From Stercorarius parasiticus (Eukaryota > Chordata > Aves > Charadriiformes > Stercorariidae), in NCBI GenBank assembly GCA_013396915.1, contig VWZL01001366.1, forward strand, positions 248,001 through 312,000: 64,000 nt of DNA. Reading direction: 5' to 3'. A program made the translations under genes and the position numbers. Below are positions 1-12,576 of this stretch, in pieces; position 1 is the stretch's first letter, and each line of letters starts with the position of its first letter. The notes under the pieces were generated by a model. The model was given only the letters and a program-made list of their open reading frames with translations. It did not search any database and was not told where the DNA came from.

Positions 1-1199
1 GGAATACTAAGACCTCCTAATGACGATTAGTAGTCTTACAAAGTTTTAACAACCTAGTACAGATACAGCTTTCCATAGGTGAAGTTGTTTATTTTCTGGT
101 TTTGTTTGGTCCTCTCTTAAATCTAAAGTGTTCTTTTACAAAAAATTGAAACTAGAGAAAAGCTCCCAAAGCACCTGTCAAACATTGTTTATAATGCACT
201 TTCCTTTCTGTAAGTTACAAAGTTCGGAAAGAAATTCTAGATGAAAAAACCTTTTACTGAAGGCCTTGAGATGCTACCTCGGGCATTGGTTTGAAGAGAA
301 AGAATAAAATCAGGTCCTATGATAAAACATAGTCTTGAAGATGGAAAGTTAAAGTTACCTCTGTGTTTTAGCAATCTGAATGCAACTTTTTTCTCAATAT
401 TTACATTCAAATAGTGAATAATGTCATTTATGGTACTTATTTTAGGCTGCTTTAGGCTAGTTTCAACTTCCTACAGATGTATGGTTGCTGTGGAGTACAT
501 GTGTGCATGAATGTATGTATTCTGATTGATTGAGAAGAAGGAAGGGAATGGCATGTGTTCGTGCATGCAAAAATCTCCTGTGTCTGCACCTGGCACTGTG
601 GATATGCTTATATCTACTAGTGCTCAGATGTTCACCTGTTTTTTCCTTCTAGTGAAATAAAAGCACGCTAGAAATTGTGTGGAGGACTTTGGACATATCT
701 GGATCATCTGTCTCCATGAACAGGTTGATTTATTGAAGAATTAGTAGACAGAATTTGAGTAACTCTCTTAGTTTCTCCTTTTCTTGTGTTGGTATATCGC
801 TTGTTGACCATCTTTGATAATCAGTCGTGCCTAACATCCTGAGGAGGCTTACAATGCTCTTTTAATTACCAATCATCTGTGAAACTGATCAGTTCACCAA
901 GGAAAATGATCCCCAGCTTTAACAATGAATTCTTTTTTGCTGCGTCAGTAATTTCCTCACCATACTTCCACGTAGCTGACATGCTATTCAGCTTTCTCGT
1001 CTACTATGTAGTGGACAATACTACAGGTTGGTGGTAGGATTTCCTGTAGTTGCTTGATGTGCCAGAGAAACTGTGTTCCCCTTTTTCCAAGGACAGAGTG
1101 TGGGAAACATCTATGTACTAAAAGTATTAGGATATGTGGTCATTTCGGTCTTTTAGAAAATAATTTAGATTGGAGGAAACTGTCTGTTAAATGTAGGGC
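1..1199. other. AT-rich unique non-coding stretch
   Basis: No repeat family, RNA gene or credible reading frame was recognised here. The sequence is AT-rich with short homopolymer runs, and stop codons are frequent in all frames. Confidence 0.6.
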
Positions 1200-1370
1200 C
1201 AGCTTATACTAGGTTGCCCAGGGCCTTCTCAAAATGAGGCCATGGAATATCCATCCTTGGAGATGTTCAGACGTCTTCAGCAACTTGTTCCTATGTGCAA
1301 CATCCGTCATTACAAAAACTTTTTCCTAGTTGGAACTTATATCAGTAGCTTATCTCTGTGCATCTTCAAG
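1200..1370 (-). mobile_element. Decayed CR1 LINE 3'-region fragment
   Basis: The segment carries scattered short blocks resembling the CR1 3' region read in antisense: a 'ggttgcccagg' block near 1213, a 'tccttggagat' block near 1254, and a 'gttcctatg...aaaaactttttcctag' block at about 1287-1330. The blocks occur in the right order for an antisense CR1 tail, but the sequence between them is heavily diverged. The terminal CR1 octamer-like repeat is not visible. It is probably an old copy; chance similarity is possible. Confidence 0.4.
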
Positions 1371-4300
1371 AAGAAACTGACTTGGTAGTCTATGTATTAT
1401 CATTAGATACCTTTGCACAAATGAGTTTTGTTAGCAGGGACTGAGAACTTTGAAATGATATCTAGGTTCTTGCAGCTGGGACGAAAGATGAAGATATTGA
1501 GAGAAAATGTAGAAATAAGAAAGCATTTCTTGAACTTCTGTAGCTCAGACAATCTGTGACTTCTTTTTATATGCTATAAATTGATAAATGTGAATACAGA
1601 TACACACAGCAAGTGTGTGTATCTTGTTCCAAGACCCTGATGTGGAGTACGTGATTTTGAGATTAATTGCAAAGCTTTTGGGACATTGTGGAATGACATG
1701 TTGTTTTTCTTCACATAACAGCACCCTTTGCCTTTTTTTTAGAGCTTTATAACCTCTTTTGGGAATCATGACACAGCAGTTGAGAGAAGTTGGTCAGGGG
1801 ATATTCATGGGCATTGGAATGTCTGTCTGGTCTGAATGCCACAAAGTCCTCCTAAAATAAGTCTGTGTTCAGTTCCATGAAACACCAGCATAAAACTTAG
1901 TTTTGATATTATTTGTATCCATAAAAACTTGAATCGTGTTTTTAGGATTATTTTTATATATTATTATTGTTATTATAATGTTATTAAAAACTGTAAGAGC
2001 TGCATTTGGTTGGAATACAGGACATGAACTTACTTCACGGATTAACTAACCCCAAAATAACAGGTACAACTTTAATGGTGTTTCAAAGTTAAAGGACTGG
2101 TGCCCCAAACTTTTATCCACTTGAATTAATCAGTTGATGTAATTTGTTTCCTTGAAGACCAAATACAGAAACGTTCTTTACTGTTTTTGAATTCAAAAGA
2201 CACCATGTAATTAAACTAGGATGTTTATTAGGTAACTCTTTTCAGTACACTGGAGAAGAAAATATTCCACATTAAACAGTTAAGAGACTAAGAAAGAGAA
2301 AACAGTGCATTGTATCCATCCAGAGAGAAGAAAAGTATGAGAATAGTAATAAATGTAATGGACACTGTTAAATTGTTTTTGTAATTGCATCAAGAGAAAA
2401 TTTTAGTTTGGGTAGTAAAGGAGCCAGAGATGAGTAAACTAAAACTTGAGTTTTTTTCATTTATGATGTATTGTTTTTTAAATAGTTGTTTCTGTTTTGT
2501 TTTGTTCTTAACTTGCTCTGAATTTCACACTGTCACTGTGCAATGCATAACTTCAAACTCATGGGTTTTAATTGCATGTAATGGTCTCTTTATTTCCACT
2601 TCACATAAATCCTAGCAGAAAGGACAAGCCAACAATTACCAAAGGTTGGTCCTTGTCCTGCATCTGCTACTACAGTAACAAGATTCATACATAACTGTTT
2701 CTAGAGAAAGAGCTTCCCAAGGTGAGTGTGAATCTCAATACGGTCTTCTAGAAAGCTATTGCTGCTAGTTCCCAAAGACAGGCATTATCAATATTGTTGG
2801 ATCTAGAAGCACCAGATAGTATTAAATGCCTTTGGGAGCCACAGTGAAATTGCAGAACATCAACAGTGTTTTCATAACAGATGTAACTGTATAAACTACT
2901 AATGCAATGCATACCCTGAGGCAATATAGATAGTCTTGGAATGGCCCGTAGAAGAAGTTTTTCATACCGTTCAGGGGACAGGGGCAGCCAAAAATAGTCT
3001 CAGTGACAGTGTGAGTCTGTCACTGATCTTCAGATGTATCAAGTTGTCTCTACTGCTCAAGCCTGTCTCTAAAATAAGGTCACCAAAGACTTTTGAATGT
3101 GTCATACTCATTACTGCTTTCTGAGATATGCAGAATTTGCAGTCGTGAGAAATACCGTGGGTTGTGCAATATGACTGTATGTGGTTAGAGATTGGTCTCT
3201 AGCAGAAAGAAGTGAGCTTAAAACAGCTAAAGAAATAAAGATGTTTTGGAAACTGAAACATTATACTGGTGTTGAAAAGCAAAATAAGCTGATGAACCAG
3301 TTGTGTTGTATGAGATGAGACAGGAAGCACAATTTAGAGCATGAGGCCATTTCTGCAAATCTTTAAGACTGTTTCCGTATTGCACTGACTGGATTCAATA
3401 GTTTTGAATGTGATGATTCCGGATGGATGAACACCATTTGCCAATGACACTTAAGGAAAAATGCTGAAATATTTTCTGAACTATATCTCTGATAATAAAT
3501 CACTTACAGGTGTTTCTCTTTCTAATAATTTGGTTTGATATAGGGAGTTATACAGGGTTAGCATGCAATGAATATGCAGAGATAAGTGTATAGTACTCTG
3601 ATCAGTCTACTGCAGTATTAACATTTTCTTTAATATTATTTTATCTAATTCAAGACTGTGGAAGGGAAAAACTGTTATGGAACCAGGGAGTTATTTTCAT
3701 TTCTTTTTAAAAACTTAGCCTTTAAAGTGCAAGTACCAAGATGAATTAAACAGTCTTTAAATCCTTTGTGCTAATCCAATGCTTTCAGTATATTGTAGTG
3801 ACCTGAAATTCAAAAAAATAAAAAGAGCCCTGTACTCTTCCTTAGGGTAGTTTAAACCCTGAATCCAACCCAGACTTAAGGATCAGTGAAAAGTGCTCCC
3901 AATGCATCATTATAGGCATCTCTCAGGAAAAGTCACAATGAAGGTTTTAAAAACTACTGGTGGAATAAGTCCTGCTAATTAAGAGATTTTTACAAAGGAG
4001 AAACTAGTGCTAAAGCTTAACTGTGTGAGCATTTTAGCTTGATTCCGAAATCAGTCTAATGCTCAATACTGTGAATGGTAGGAGATATAAAACTGCAAGT
4101 ATGTGCTATCTTATTATTAAATTGATTATTTTCTTTTATATGTATTCATTGCTGAAGGTATCATAATTTTACTATAGTCTTTAAATAAGATAAATTTTAG
4201 GTCATAACTCAAAAGGACCAAATTAACCTCAAATGGAGAAAACTGTTTCCCACATGAAATTGCCTTCAGAAATCGCAAAATATGAACCGCTGCGCTTCCA

Positions 4301-4924
4301 GTATCTCTTTCTATTTCTGTCCAGACCTGAATTTATAACAGTGAAGGTCCGAGTTTGGGAATTTTTCATGGAAAAAATAATGTGCAGCTCCAGTTAGTGT
4401 GACTTTGCCTGCATCATACTGGCATCTGTGGTTCTGAAATTTTCCAGCCATTTCATTTTTTCTTTTAATGCATAGTAGATATAAATTTCAGCTAGGCTGT
4501 GAGCTGAAACACCGATGTTTTTAACTGACCACAGGGAGATGAGATTAACCGATTTATTTCATATGATTTTTGCAGCATTGGTGCTCATACCTCAGTTAGT
4601 GAAAAGGAGTATACGAATCCATTTATTTCTCATTTTTATGTGATCTGCCTAAAGACACTGAAAAGGAATTCATTATAGATTTATTTTTTTAAAATTCCCA
4701 AAACCTAAACAAAACCACCCCAAAAACGCAAGTACCACTGTTCTTGCAGTACTTCAAGCTTTATAGCTCAGAATAAAGAGTAAACATGCTATTTGCCAAA
4801 TGTGTGTAAAGGATATGGGTTTCTTTCATTTTGTTATCTCACACTATTAAATGTTTGCAATGTGACATAATCAGGGCACATAAAAATATATATATTTGCT
4901 GTTCTAATTCAATGACACAAAATT
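1371..4924. other. AT-rich unique non-coding stretch
   Basis: Nothing recognisable was found. Open frames are short (under 80 codons) and look like chance. A small A/C-rich run lies near 4698-4735 and a short AT dinucleotide run near 4885. Confidence 0.55.
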
Positions 4925-5035
4925 CAAGATCCCTGAGGTAAGGTTAAGCAGGAGCTCATATAGTCAGGGTTGAAATTCAGGCACTGCAGATATAATCCAT
5001 CTCCCTGACACATGCAGTGCTTCATTGTGAGACTG
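4925..5035 (-). mobile_element. Possible MIR/CORE-type SINE remnant
   Basis: Read in antisense, the segment follows the general order of a MIR body. There is a 'gaggtaaggttaagca' block, then 'tagtcagggttgaaattcagg' near 4961 where MIR has its conserved internal tRNA-like/core sequence, then 'ctccctgac...gcagtgctt' near 5002-5022. Similarity is patchy, and a profile search is needed to separate it from chance. Confidence 0.35.
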
Positions 5036-8000
5036 CCAGACACAGTCTGCTGAGATGGGAATGTCACAGAATACCAAAACAGGGGGAGACGCAGTTTTGT
5101 TCATCATTGCTTTTATCTACGAATATCCATCTAACAGTCTATGTACATAGCCGTTGCCAGACAGAGAAGTATGAATGCAGCATGGAGATGCAGCAGCTAA
5201 CATTCAGAGAAGTATATGGAGCATATGCTGGGAGCTCAGCACTACCTGAAAATAATTTAGGTAGTTAATCAGGTTAATGGCTTACCTTTAAAGTGATATT
5301 TCGGTGGAGACGCTGAGTCACCACCTAAGTCGTCTAGCAGAGATCAATGGCATGCAGAGTTGCCTAAATCTCCTAGTGAATTCTGAACGTAAATGCCAAA
5401 AGGGACCCTGAAGGCAAAAAAAGTGCACTGTCATCACTGGGGAGGCAAGGAGACAGCTGCAGTGATGGAAAGAAAAGCTTTTTTGAAAATATAAAGTGCT
5501 ACTGGTCTGGCAATTAATTCTTAGTTATTCCCACTCCATTTGAAGTTTCCATGCTGGGGACAAAAGGGGGAAAACCCTGAACCAATTTAGAGAGAATTAA
5601 GGTTCCAAAGTGAGAGATGCATATGTATGCATATCTTAGATATATGTGTAAATTTGTTCTTATGCATTTTTAGCAAGGTAAGTTTTCTCTTTGCATTATT
5701 TTCCTCTGAATCCCTTTATTAACTGGTATAAACAAAAGTGTCAGGGATGGAGGGAAATGCCATCACGTTACCTCAATTTCTAGAATATATCACTTCTGAG
5801 GAAAATAGTGAAGATCGCGACAAGAAAGTTGTGCAGAGTTGGTTGTCTTCATTCCCCAACATGCACTAATCTCAGACAGACCTGAGACCTCATGTGGTAA
5901 CAAGTTCCCGGGAGCCTCACTTCACATCTCTTCAACATTAGCGTCTCCTACTGCCCATTTCCTCAAAACCGTACTGGTACATTGAATTACTGGGCATGAA
6001 GATCAGAGGTAAATCTGACCACTACTGTCACGTACAAATGGATTAGACCTACCTGGTTTGGTGGTCTTATGAAACAAAGCTTAATGTGTCATTCAGCATT
6101 CATCTCACGTCCTTATATTTTGTGTAAGTCTGAAATTTTTTTAGTTGTGGAAAACACAATATATATCTGCATATCTTGCTTTCGTATTTACATATCTAGT
6201 AAAAAATACAGAAAAAGTCTATGTGATATTTCTAAGCAGCTGACAGTGAGAAATACAGGTATCGTAAGAGAGTGCTTTTTTTAAAATCTATTATTTCAAG
6301 CAATCAGAGAAAAATATTTTAATTGGAATTTTAAAGATAAAAGCAGTATCATCAGCCTGAAGTTTTCACTTACTGGATCTACAAAAAGTTATTTCTGTAG
6401 TTTCGTTTCTTGGAAGAGAGAAAATATGTGGAGAAGATAATATTTTTTTACATATTAATTTTTTTATATGTTACATAGGGAAAAAGAATCATTCATTTTG
6501 AAAACTTTCAGTAAAAAACCAGGACATCTTTTTCACAAATACATGAAAAAGAGGTCCTGTTCTACCGGTTCTGTTGATTATTTTAAATTTTTTTTAATTC
6601 CTAGAATTTAAATAGATCCCACTGTAGTTTTTCAAACTTAACCTTGAATTCAGCTTGTTTTTTCCTGGGTTTTGTATTCATAAAGAAGAGTAAAATCAGT
6701 GTTAAAGATTTCCTCTGAGGACTGAATTTCATACACTTGAGCTGCTTCATTAGTAAAGAATATCAGGCACAGAAACTTTTGACCTTTCATTCTTTAACTA
6801 TCCTGTCTACCATAATAATGTTCTGACAGTAAGTTGGATACTTACTGCCTTGTTTTGCTTCAACCTTATCTTTAAATATTAACCTAAAAGTAATCTTGAG
6901 TTTGAGCCACTAAGCTTTTGAGCACAAACATATATGGAGTGATCGACAGAGACAAATATTTAGACCTGTGAAAAAATGAATTTTTATTAAGGATTTTTAC
7001 AATCCTTCAGACATGAAGGATTTGCCACAAAATGTTTGCCGTGGAGCTTTACGTTCTGTAACTTCTATAAATGCAGAGTAATAACTTAAAAGTTTTGTTT
7101 CCATATTGTATGTTTTACTTGAAAATCATCTGTTTTCCTGCAGTATAGTGTTCACTCTCTGTAGTAGAAATGCCTTTTCCCATGTTGCCTGCTTGTCTGG
7201 AAGTAGGGAATCAAGTTTGCATGCATACACGCCCACATTGAATCTTATACATGAATCCTTAATGAAGTTCAGTTAACAAAGATTTCAGTGTGATTTCTCG
7301 ATGTATTTGAATATGCATTCTAGAAAACTACTGAGACTAGAAATTCTGAAGGAAAAATCAGGCAACAAAGATATTGCCAAAGTGATAGCTTAAATCAGTG
7401 CAGAATCACCAGATCAAGTGTCGATTCAAGAATTTATGCAACGACTCTGTCAAAGATCTATAATAATTTTTGGTCCACGCTGTCTAAAGTGCTTTGAAAC
7501 TTTCATTAGTGCTGTTAATTGTTAAAACTTTGTATTTCTGCTACATGATCCACATCCCCTGCAAGAGATTCCCTTTGGGAGGTGCAGAGATTTCAAGTGG
7601 CTTTGACTTGTGGCATTATACTTCACCTTGGTTGCTTTTGATTCACAGTATTGCAGTTAAAACACAAATGGACATCAATAATGTCACAAGTCTCCTTTTT
7701 ATTACTAAGTTCTCAGATAAGAATATTTATTAAGAAAACCTCTGATGCATCAAAAAGAAAACATTCTCATTGGCCGGTTTGGAAAGATGAGGCCTGTATG
7801 TGGTGTGTCAAATATTTCACCCTTGTGAGAAAACACTTCTGAAACACCATCTTGCTGCTTGTTTAAGGGCAGCCCATCTTTAGTCATGCAAATGCTGAGC
7901 TCTAGCCCACAGTCTTCTATGTCTATTCGGCAAATATAAGCAGAGTGTCTCTGTCCTTTATGTCTCCTAAATAGGTAGTAACCAGGCCTCTTCCTTAAGG

Positions 8001-8527
8001 GTTTTCAGGATCTGTTAACCACAGCACGCTGAATTTTAACCAGATAAATTCTCACAGCTTTGAGATGATTCCTCAGAAATGTGACATTAAATCTCACGTA
8101 GAATTGCCTTCTAGATCATAGTTGAAACTGACATTGTAATTTTAGCTAGCATGGTATTCAAGGGTGCCTATGTCTTGTCTTGAGAAAATGCATATTTCTG
8201 AAGAGCCAACAAAATGTCCATACTTAAAAACAAATAATTATCTAATACCCTGCTGGTATTTTTTCATTAAGATTTTTAAAAAGCTGAAATTGAGTTGTAA
8301 ATATGTTACCAATTTCCAAATCCTAAAAGAGATATTATCTGGCTGGAAAAGGGAGACACACACATACACAAAAGACTAGAGAAATTAAACATTTTGATCT
8401 AAACAAATAGAGGAGTGTTATGAGATAATAAAATGGTTTAAGATTGACTTTCTCTTTTTACTAGCTCAGAATAGTATGTCTTAAAATGCTTCTCTTCCCA
8501 GTTTGGGTGTTACCTTCATCTTCACTT
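5036..8527. other. AT-rich unique non-coding stretch
   Basis: No repeat family or gene was recognised. Several runs of A or T of 6-10 bases occur. An octamer-like ATGCAAAT lies near 7888, which is unremarkable alone. Confidence 0.55.
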
Positions 8528-8695
8528 AATCACAGAATGGCTGAGGCAGGAAGGCACCTCTAGTCCAACCCCCTTGCTCAACGCAGGGTTACCTAGAGCA
8601 GGTTGCTCAGGACATTTTTTAGTTGGGTTTTGAAAACCTCCAAAGATGGAGGTTCATCTTCCTCCTGAAGTGGTGTTCTATGCACTATTTCTGCA
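8528..8695 (-). mobile_element. CR1 LINE 3' end, 5'-truncated
   Basis: The left edge (8528-8540) reads as the reverse complement of the CR1 terminal ATTCTGTGATT-type repeat. It is followed by the typical antisense CR1 tail: 'ggctgaggcaggaaggcacctct', 'agtccaaccccc', 'gagcaggttgctcagga' and 'gggttttgaaaacctccaaagatggag'. Similarity fades after about 8690, consistent with the usual 5' truncation of CR1. Moderate divergence, including a short deletion after 'cacctct', points to an older insertion. It has no coding potential. Confidence 0.88.
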
Positions 8696-8749
8696 AGATT
8701 TCAATTTAATATTTCTGTTTTCACTTGCAAGATCACAACTCTTCTAGAG

Positions 8750-8822
8750 AGGAGGAGGGGGAAGAAAAAAAAAATAAAAAAAACAACACCCCCAAAGAAA
8801 CATTCCCCCCCCCCCAAAANAG
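8750..8822. repeat. Purine/A-rich and poly(C) low-complexity tract
   Basis: A G/A-only run (about 8740-8776) passes into A-rich sequence and then an 11-base C run at 8805-8815, followed by A's and a single ambiguous base at 8820. The N probably reflects difficulty resolving the homopolymer. Confidence 0.85.
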
Positions 8823-9574
8823 AATGGCAATATCTCAGTTTTGTTAAATTAAAAGGAATTTTGTTGTTGCCCTTGACAAGGACTCTTAACCAGGATTCTC
8901 AGCAGTTACTTGATACCAGTTGTACCATGAGAATGAAAACGGCGTTGGAAACTGTATTGTTAAAGTCTTCTGGCACAATGTTTTATTTTTCGTGTTCGCT
9001 TACCTGATATTGCCAAAATGATTGTCAGTCCCTAGTTTCCTTGCAATGCAGGGTTATGTATATACTGTAATGTCATCAGTAGGTACAAAACCAATAGCTC
9101 TCAACATCACTCCTCTTTTCTGGAAATGTACTGACAGTTTCCTATACTTCTGGCTTTCAAAATATCATTATTGGCCTTTGGCGTCTGATAGGAAATTTCC
9201 CCTGTTCACTTGTTGTAAAGCTGTAGAAAAGCAAAGAAATTGAAATTGTTGTGGAGTGTGTTTTTGTTCTAATATCACAGTTCATGAAATGCTGGATGTT
9301 TCTAATATATCTTCAGAGATGTTTCTGTCTATGCACTTTTGTCTTCTCGATCGTGCACAGGTTGCTTATTGAAGGCGCTTTTGTGGAAAGAGAGATAAGG
9401 AAAACAGCGCCAGTAAAACAATTAATAGCTCTCTAAAATACTCCTTAAAGCAGTCTTGTCTGCAAGCTATACACCACAGAGAGAATCAGGAAGGCACACT
9501 TGAAACACATCTGTATTTGCCTTGACTGGAAGGTGATGCTGTTATTTGTGGTGTGAATATTGACATGCTTTATG
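8823..9574. other. Unique non-coding stretch
   Basis: Two adjacent open frames at 9022-9243 and 9251-9436 are short, lack recognisable domains and have no supporting context. I see nothing else. Confidence 0.5.
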
Positions 9575-9770
9575 GGTAGGGTGTTGTCTTGTAAGCAGAA
9601 AGCCTGGACCAGAGCATAATTCTGTCACCGCCCTCCTTTGTGACCTATATTGCTTTCCCTCTCCGTGCCTGCATGCTCTCTTCTACTCCTGCCTTTCCTA
9701 TTGATAGTCTTCTCCCATCAGCGTGGGGACCACCCTTGCAAAGCATTTGGATGACGCCTTTTGGTAGAGC
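9575..9770 (+). mobile_element. Probable MIR-type SINE remnant
   Basis: The block order matches a sense-strand MIR. 'agcataattctgtcaccgccc' near 9612 corresponds to the 'ctctgccact' region. 'tttgtgacct' near 9638 corresponds to 'gtgtgacct'. 'ctctccgtgcctgc' near 9659 corresponds to the conserved 'ctctgtgcct'. A tail-like 'gcaaagcattt' block lies near 9737. Conservation is patchy, so the boundaries are approximate. Confidence 0.45.
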
Positions 9771-11040
9771 TTCTGTTTCTGTCAGCTGCTGTGCTGCTGT
9801 AATACTGCTAACATATTTATGTACCTGCTTTTGGGGTGGCCCCATATTGTCATGTTTTTTGCTCAGGCAAGAACTCATATATAATTAAAAATACTTGTAG
9901 GCTTGAATCTTTTGTGCTAATTGGTTTTCCCCTGAGCCCCTGTTGACAAATAATAGCTCCATGAAATTACACTGGACAGTATATTTAAAACTAATAATAA
10001 AAAGGGTAAACTGCCTGGGGAGATTCCTTAATAGAAACAAGGTTTGGAAAAGAGTAGAAAGTCAAAGACCTTCAGTCTACTTGTTCCGTGGGACCGAAGC
10101 AGCTGCTGTGTCACATGAGCCAGCAGCAGCAGGCCTTCGACTTGGAGGAATTCTGCCATAATTATCCTCACTAATTATAAACTTCACCTGGCTTTAATTC
10201 AGTAACATAACTTACTGAATATTTTTCCATCAAGATGACTTGTGTGTGTAGACACAGCAGGGATTCGTTTAGGGACATCTGACTTTTTTTCTCTTTTCCT
10301 ATACTTCTCCCTCTTCTATTACGCTAAAGGCCAATAGAGTTCCTGCACATGTGAGCGTAACCATCACATGAATACCAAAAGAATGCAGCATGTTGTTTTT
10401 AAAACAAATGCCAAGTAAAGCAATAATAATTTGCTGCTTATGGTAAAGCTTTGCCAATTAAATTATTTGTTCTGCTCCGAAGATTTACATGGGATCCTCA
10501 CCAAGACTTTAGAAAGACTAGCGGCAGTGTAGCATGTTCATCCCTTTCTCTGATCTGTCTACGCGTCCCTGAGAGTTGCGCGTAGTTTCCATGTGCAGCC
10601 ATCTAAAGTACGCTATTTCTGAGGACTTCAGCTGGTCTTTGTGCAACTCTAACAACTCTCTAATGTAATTTTTGGAGCGTTATGTAAAACTTTGAGCTGT
10701 TTTATCTTGTAACATCACTGTTATATTAAGTTTAAATAAGATGCTAACCAGCTCTTAGTCAAACATCATTATTTCTTGTTGCTCCTTTACACCACCACTG
10801 GCAGCTTATTTTGATCACAGGCCTGCATTTTGTGGATGTAAAAAGGTGTGGTTTTGTTTTTCTTGCAGTATATCTCAACACAAAGTGTTTTATTTATTGA
10901 AAAGTGCCAGAGCAAAGAAAACTTGGATTTTGAGCTGGCTTCTTACATTTAAACTTTCCTGCAGAGGGCTTGGGATATAGGTACTTGGCATGACAATTTA
11001 TGAGAGAGAGATTTTAAAGGAAGTGTCACTTATATTAATG
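9771..11040. other. Unique non-coding stretch
   Basis: No repeat family, exon or RNA gene was recognised. The 72-codon frame at 9943-10161 has no identifiable motif. Confidence 0.5.
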
Positions 11041-11196
11041 AATGTTGTTGTTGTTTTAAGAGGTCTGAGGATTTTTAGCGGTTGAATTTGATTTTTTTGG
11101 TGTCGGTTTTTTGTTTTTTAGGTTTGGTTTTTGTTTGTTGGTTGTTTTTTGTGGATTTTCTGTTAGTTTTTTGTTGTTTTGTTGGTTTTTTTTTAA
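11041..11196 (+). repeat. Interrupted G/T-only low-complexity tract
   Basis: This is about 150 bases in which T and G dominate, with GTT, GTTTT and GGTTTTT units in irregular order and only occasional A or C. It has no fixed repeat unit. Similar tracts recur at 16,861-16,925 and, on the other strand, at 37,661-37,725. Confidence 0.85.
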
Positions 11197-12366
11197 ATCC
11201 AGCTGAGTAGAACTGTGTATGGATGCCTAAGGAAACAAGTAATATCAACATAAAAAGTTTATTATTTACAATTGACAGCTAACTTGGAACACCTACCTCT
11301 CAAGTTAGAAATATCTGCACTGATCCTTCCAGCTAACAATAGCAGCCAAGGGTAGTTCACAAAATGGTAGCGCAGGTATAGTGATTGTCTTTATATTTGC
11401 ACCTCTACTATTAATATTTGTGGCTCTTCATTGCATGTATCAGAGCAATTATATTCTATTTTGCATGACAGCATTACTTTTTTCTAATTAGTTATTGATT
11501 TCTTTAAAGAATTTTAAAAGCTTTTTGAGTGTTGGGTCTATTTCTTTCATGCATTTATGAACCCGATTCAAAGTTGACTGAAGTCAGTGGAAAGACTTAA
11601 GACATCTTACTTTCTTTTATTGTTTTTTTGGTTGTGTTTTTTTTTTTTCCACTACAGACTGGATTGTGAAGGCAACAAGGTTTTGGTAACAAGTGATGGG
11701 GACTATTCATACAAAATGGAAAGAAACAAGAGACGGACTGGCCCTTGTACTTTTGTATCTGTGATTTGAGGCTGCAAAAGCACACAAGAACTGAGCCATA
11801 AGCAGAAATGTGCAAGCGAAGTCTGACGACAAGTTGCAGAACAGGTCCATGGAGCTGTACAGCAGCTGCAAGTACTTAGCACCTCTTCACAAGGTCCCAG
11901 AGACAGGCGTCCTTTTATTGGGCTGATGACACTTGACTGCTTAGGAAGGGTTTATTAATTCTCCAAGCCCAAAACCAAAAGTGGTCAAGTAAGAGAATAC
12001 CAAAGGTGACCAGATTGCCAAAAGTTTTTGATTTCAAACATGTGTCTCTAGAGTGGTGTGGACTTTATGAAGAGGTTTGTACAGCTGAAAGATCAGCACC
12101 AGGTCTGTTTCTTTTTCTTCCTATCTGTTCCCCTTGTTTTCTCTTATGCTCAGGGGTTGCCATTAAAATCTTTCCTATTGCTGTAGATCTTGCACCAATT
12201 CACTGTGACGTTAAAACAGGAGAATACTGTAATACTACTAATTAGGCCAAAGGAAGGATGATGAAGATTTTTATAGTTATTGCAGATGACTGCTGCAGAT
12301 AGAAGCAGTTTTTCAGTTGCAATGAATTGTTAGGGCATATCCTGACCTTTTTCTACTCCCTCTTCT
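11197..12366. other. Unique stretch with one weak exon candidate
   Basis: No repeat or known gene was recognised. A pyrimidine tract ending in CAG at 11,655-11,657 precedes a 36-codon open stretch that stops at 11,769. This is the only exon-like arrangement in the stretch, and it is unconfirmed. Confidence 0.45.
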
Positions 12367-12392
12367 AATATGAAAATGAGAATTTTCATATT
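12367..12392. repeat. Perfect inverted repeat, 11-bp arms
   Basis: Arms at 12,367-12,377 and 12,382-12,392 are perfect reverse complements, with a 4-base GAGA loop. The arms are AT-rich. Confidence 0.9.
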
Positions 12393-12396
12393 CAAG

Positions 12397-12408
12397 CTTC
12401 ATATGAAG
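12397..12408. repeat. 12-bp perfect palindrome
   Basis: The sequence CTTCATATGAAG is self-complementary and lies 4 bases after the preceding hairpin. Confidence 0.9.
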
Positions 12409-12550
12409 GACTTTGATTTATATGTAGTTTTACTTATCAGATAACATTATATGTATAAAATGTTCACAATTATTTCAAGTTATCCTCTCATACAAATCTG
12501 CAGTTACCTGAAGCAACTATGAACATTTTATTTTGTGTGTTTTTCTTGAA

Positions 12551-12576
12551 ATATTTCTATTTTTTAATAGAAATAT
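12551..12576. repeat. Perfect inverted repeat, 11-bp arms
   Basis: Arms at 12,551-12,561 and 12,566-12,576 are perfect reverse complements around a TTTT loop. It is the third perfect inverted repeat within 210 bases. Confidence 0.9.

Noticed and set aside
7886..7893. Octamer ATGCAAAT as an OCT-factor site
   Set aside because: A single 8-base match in 64 kb of AT-rich DNA is expected by chance and has no supporting context.
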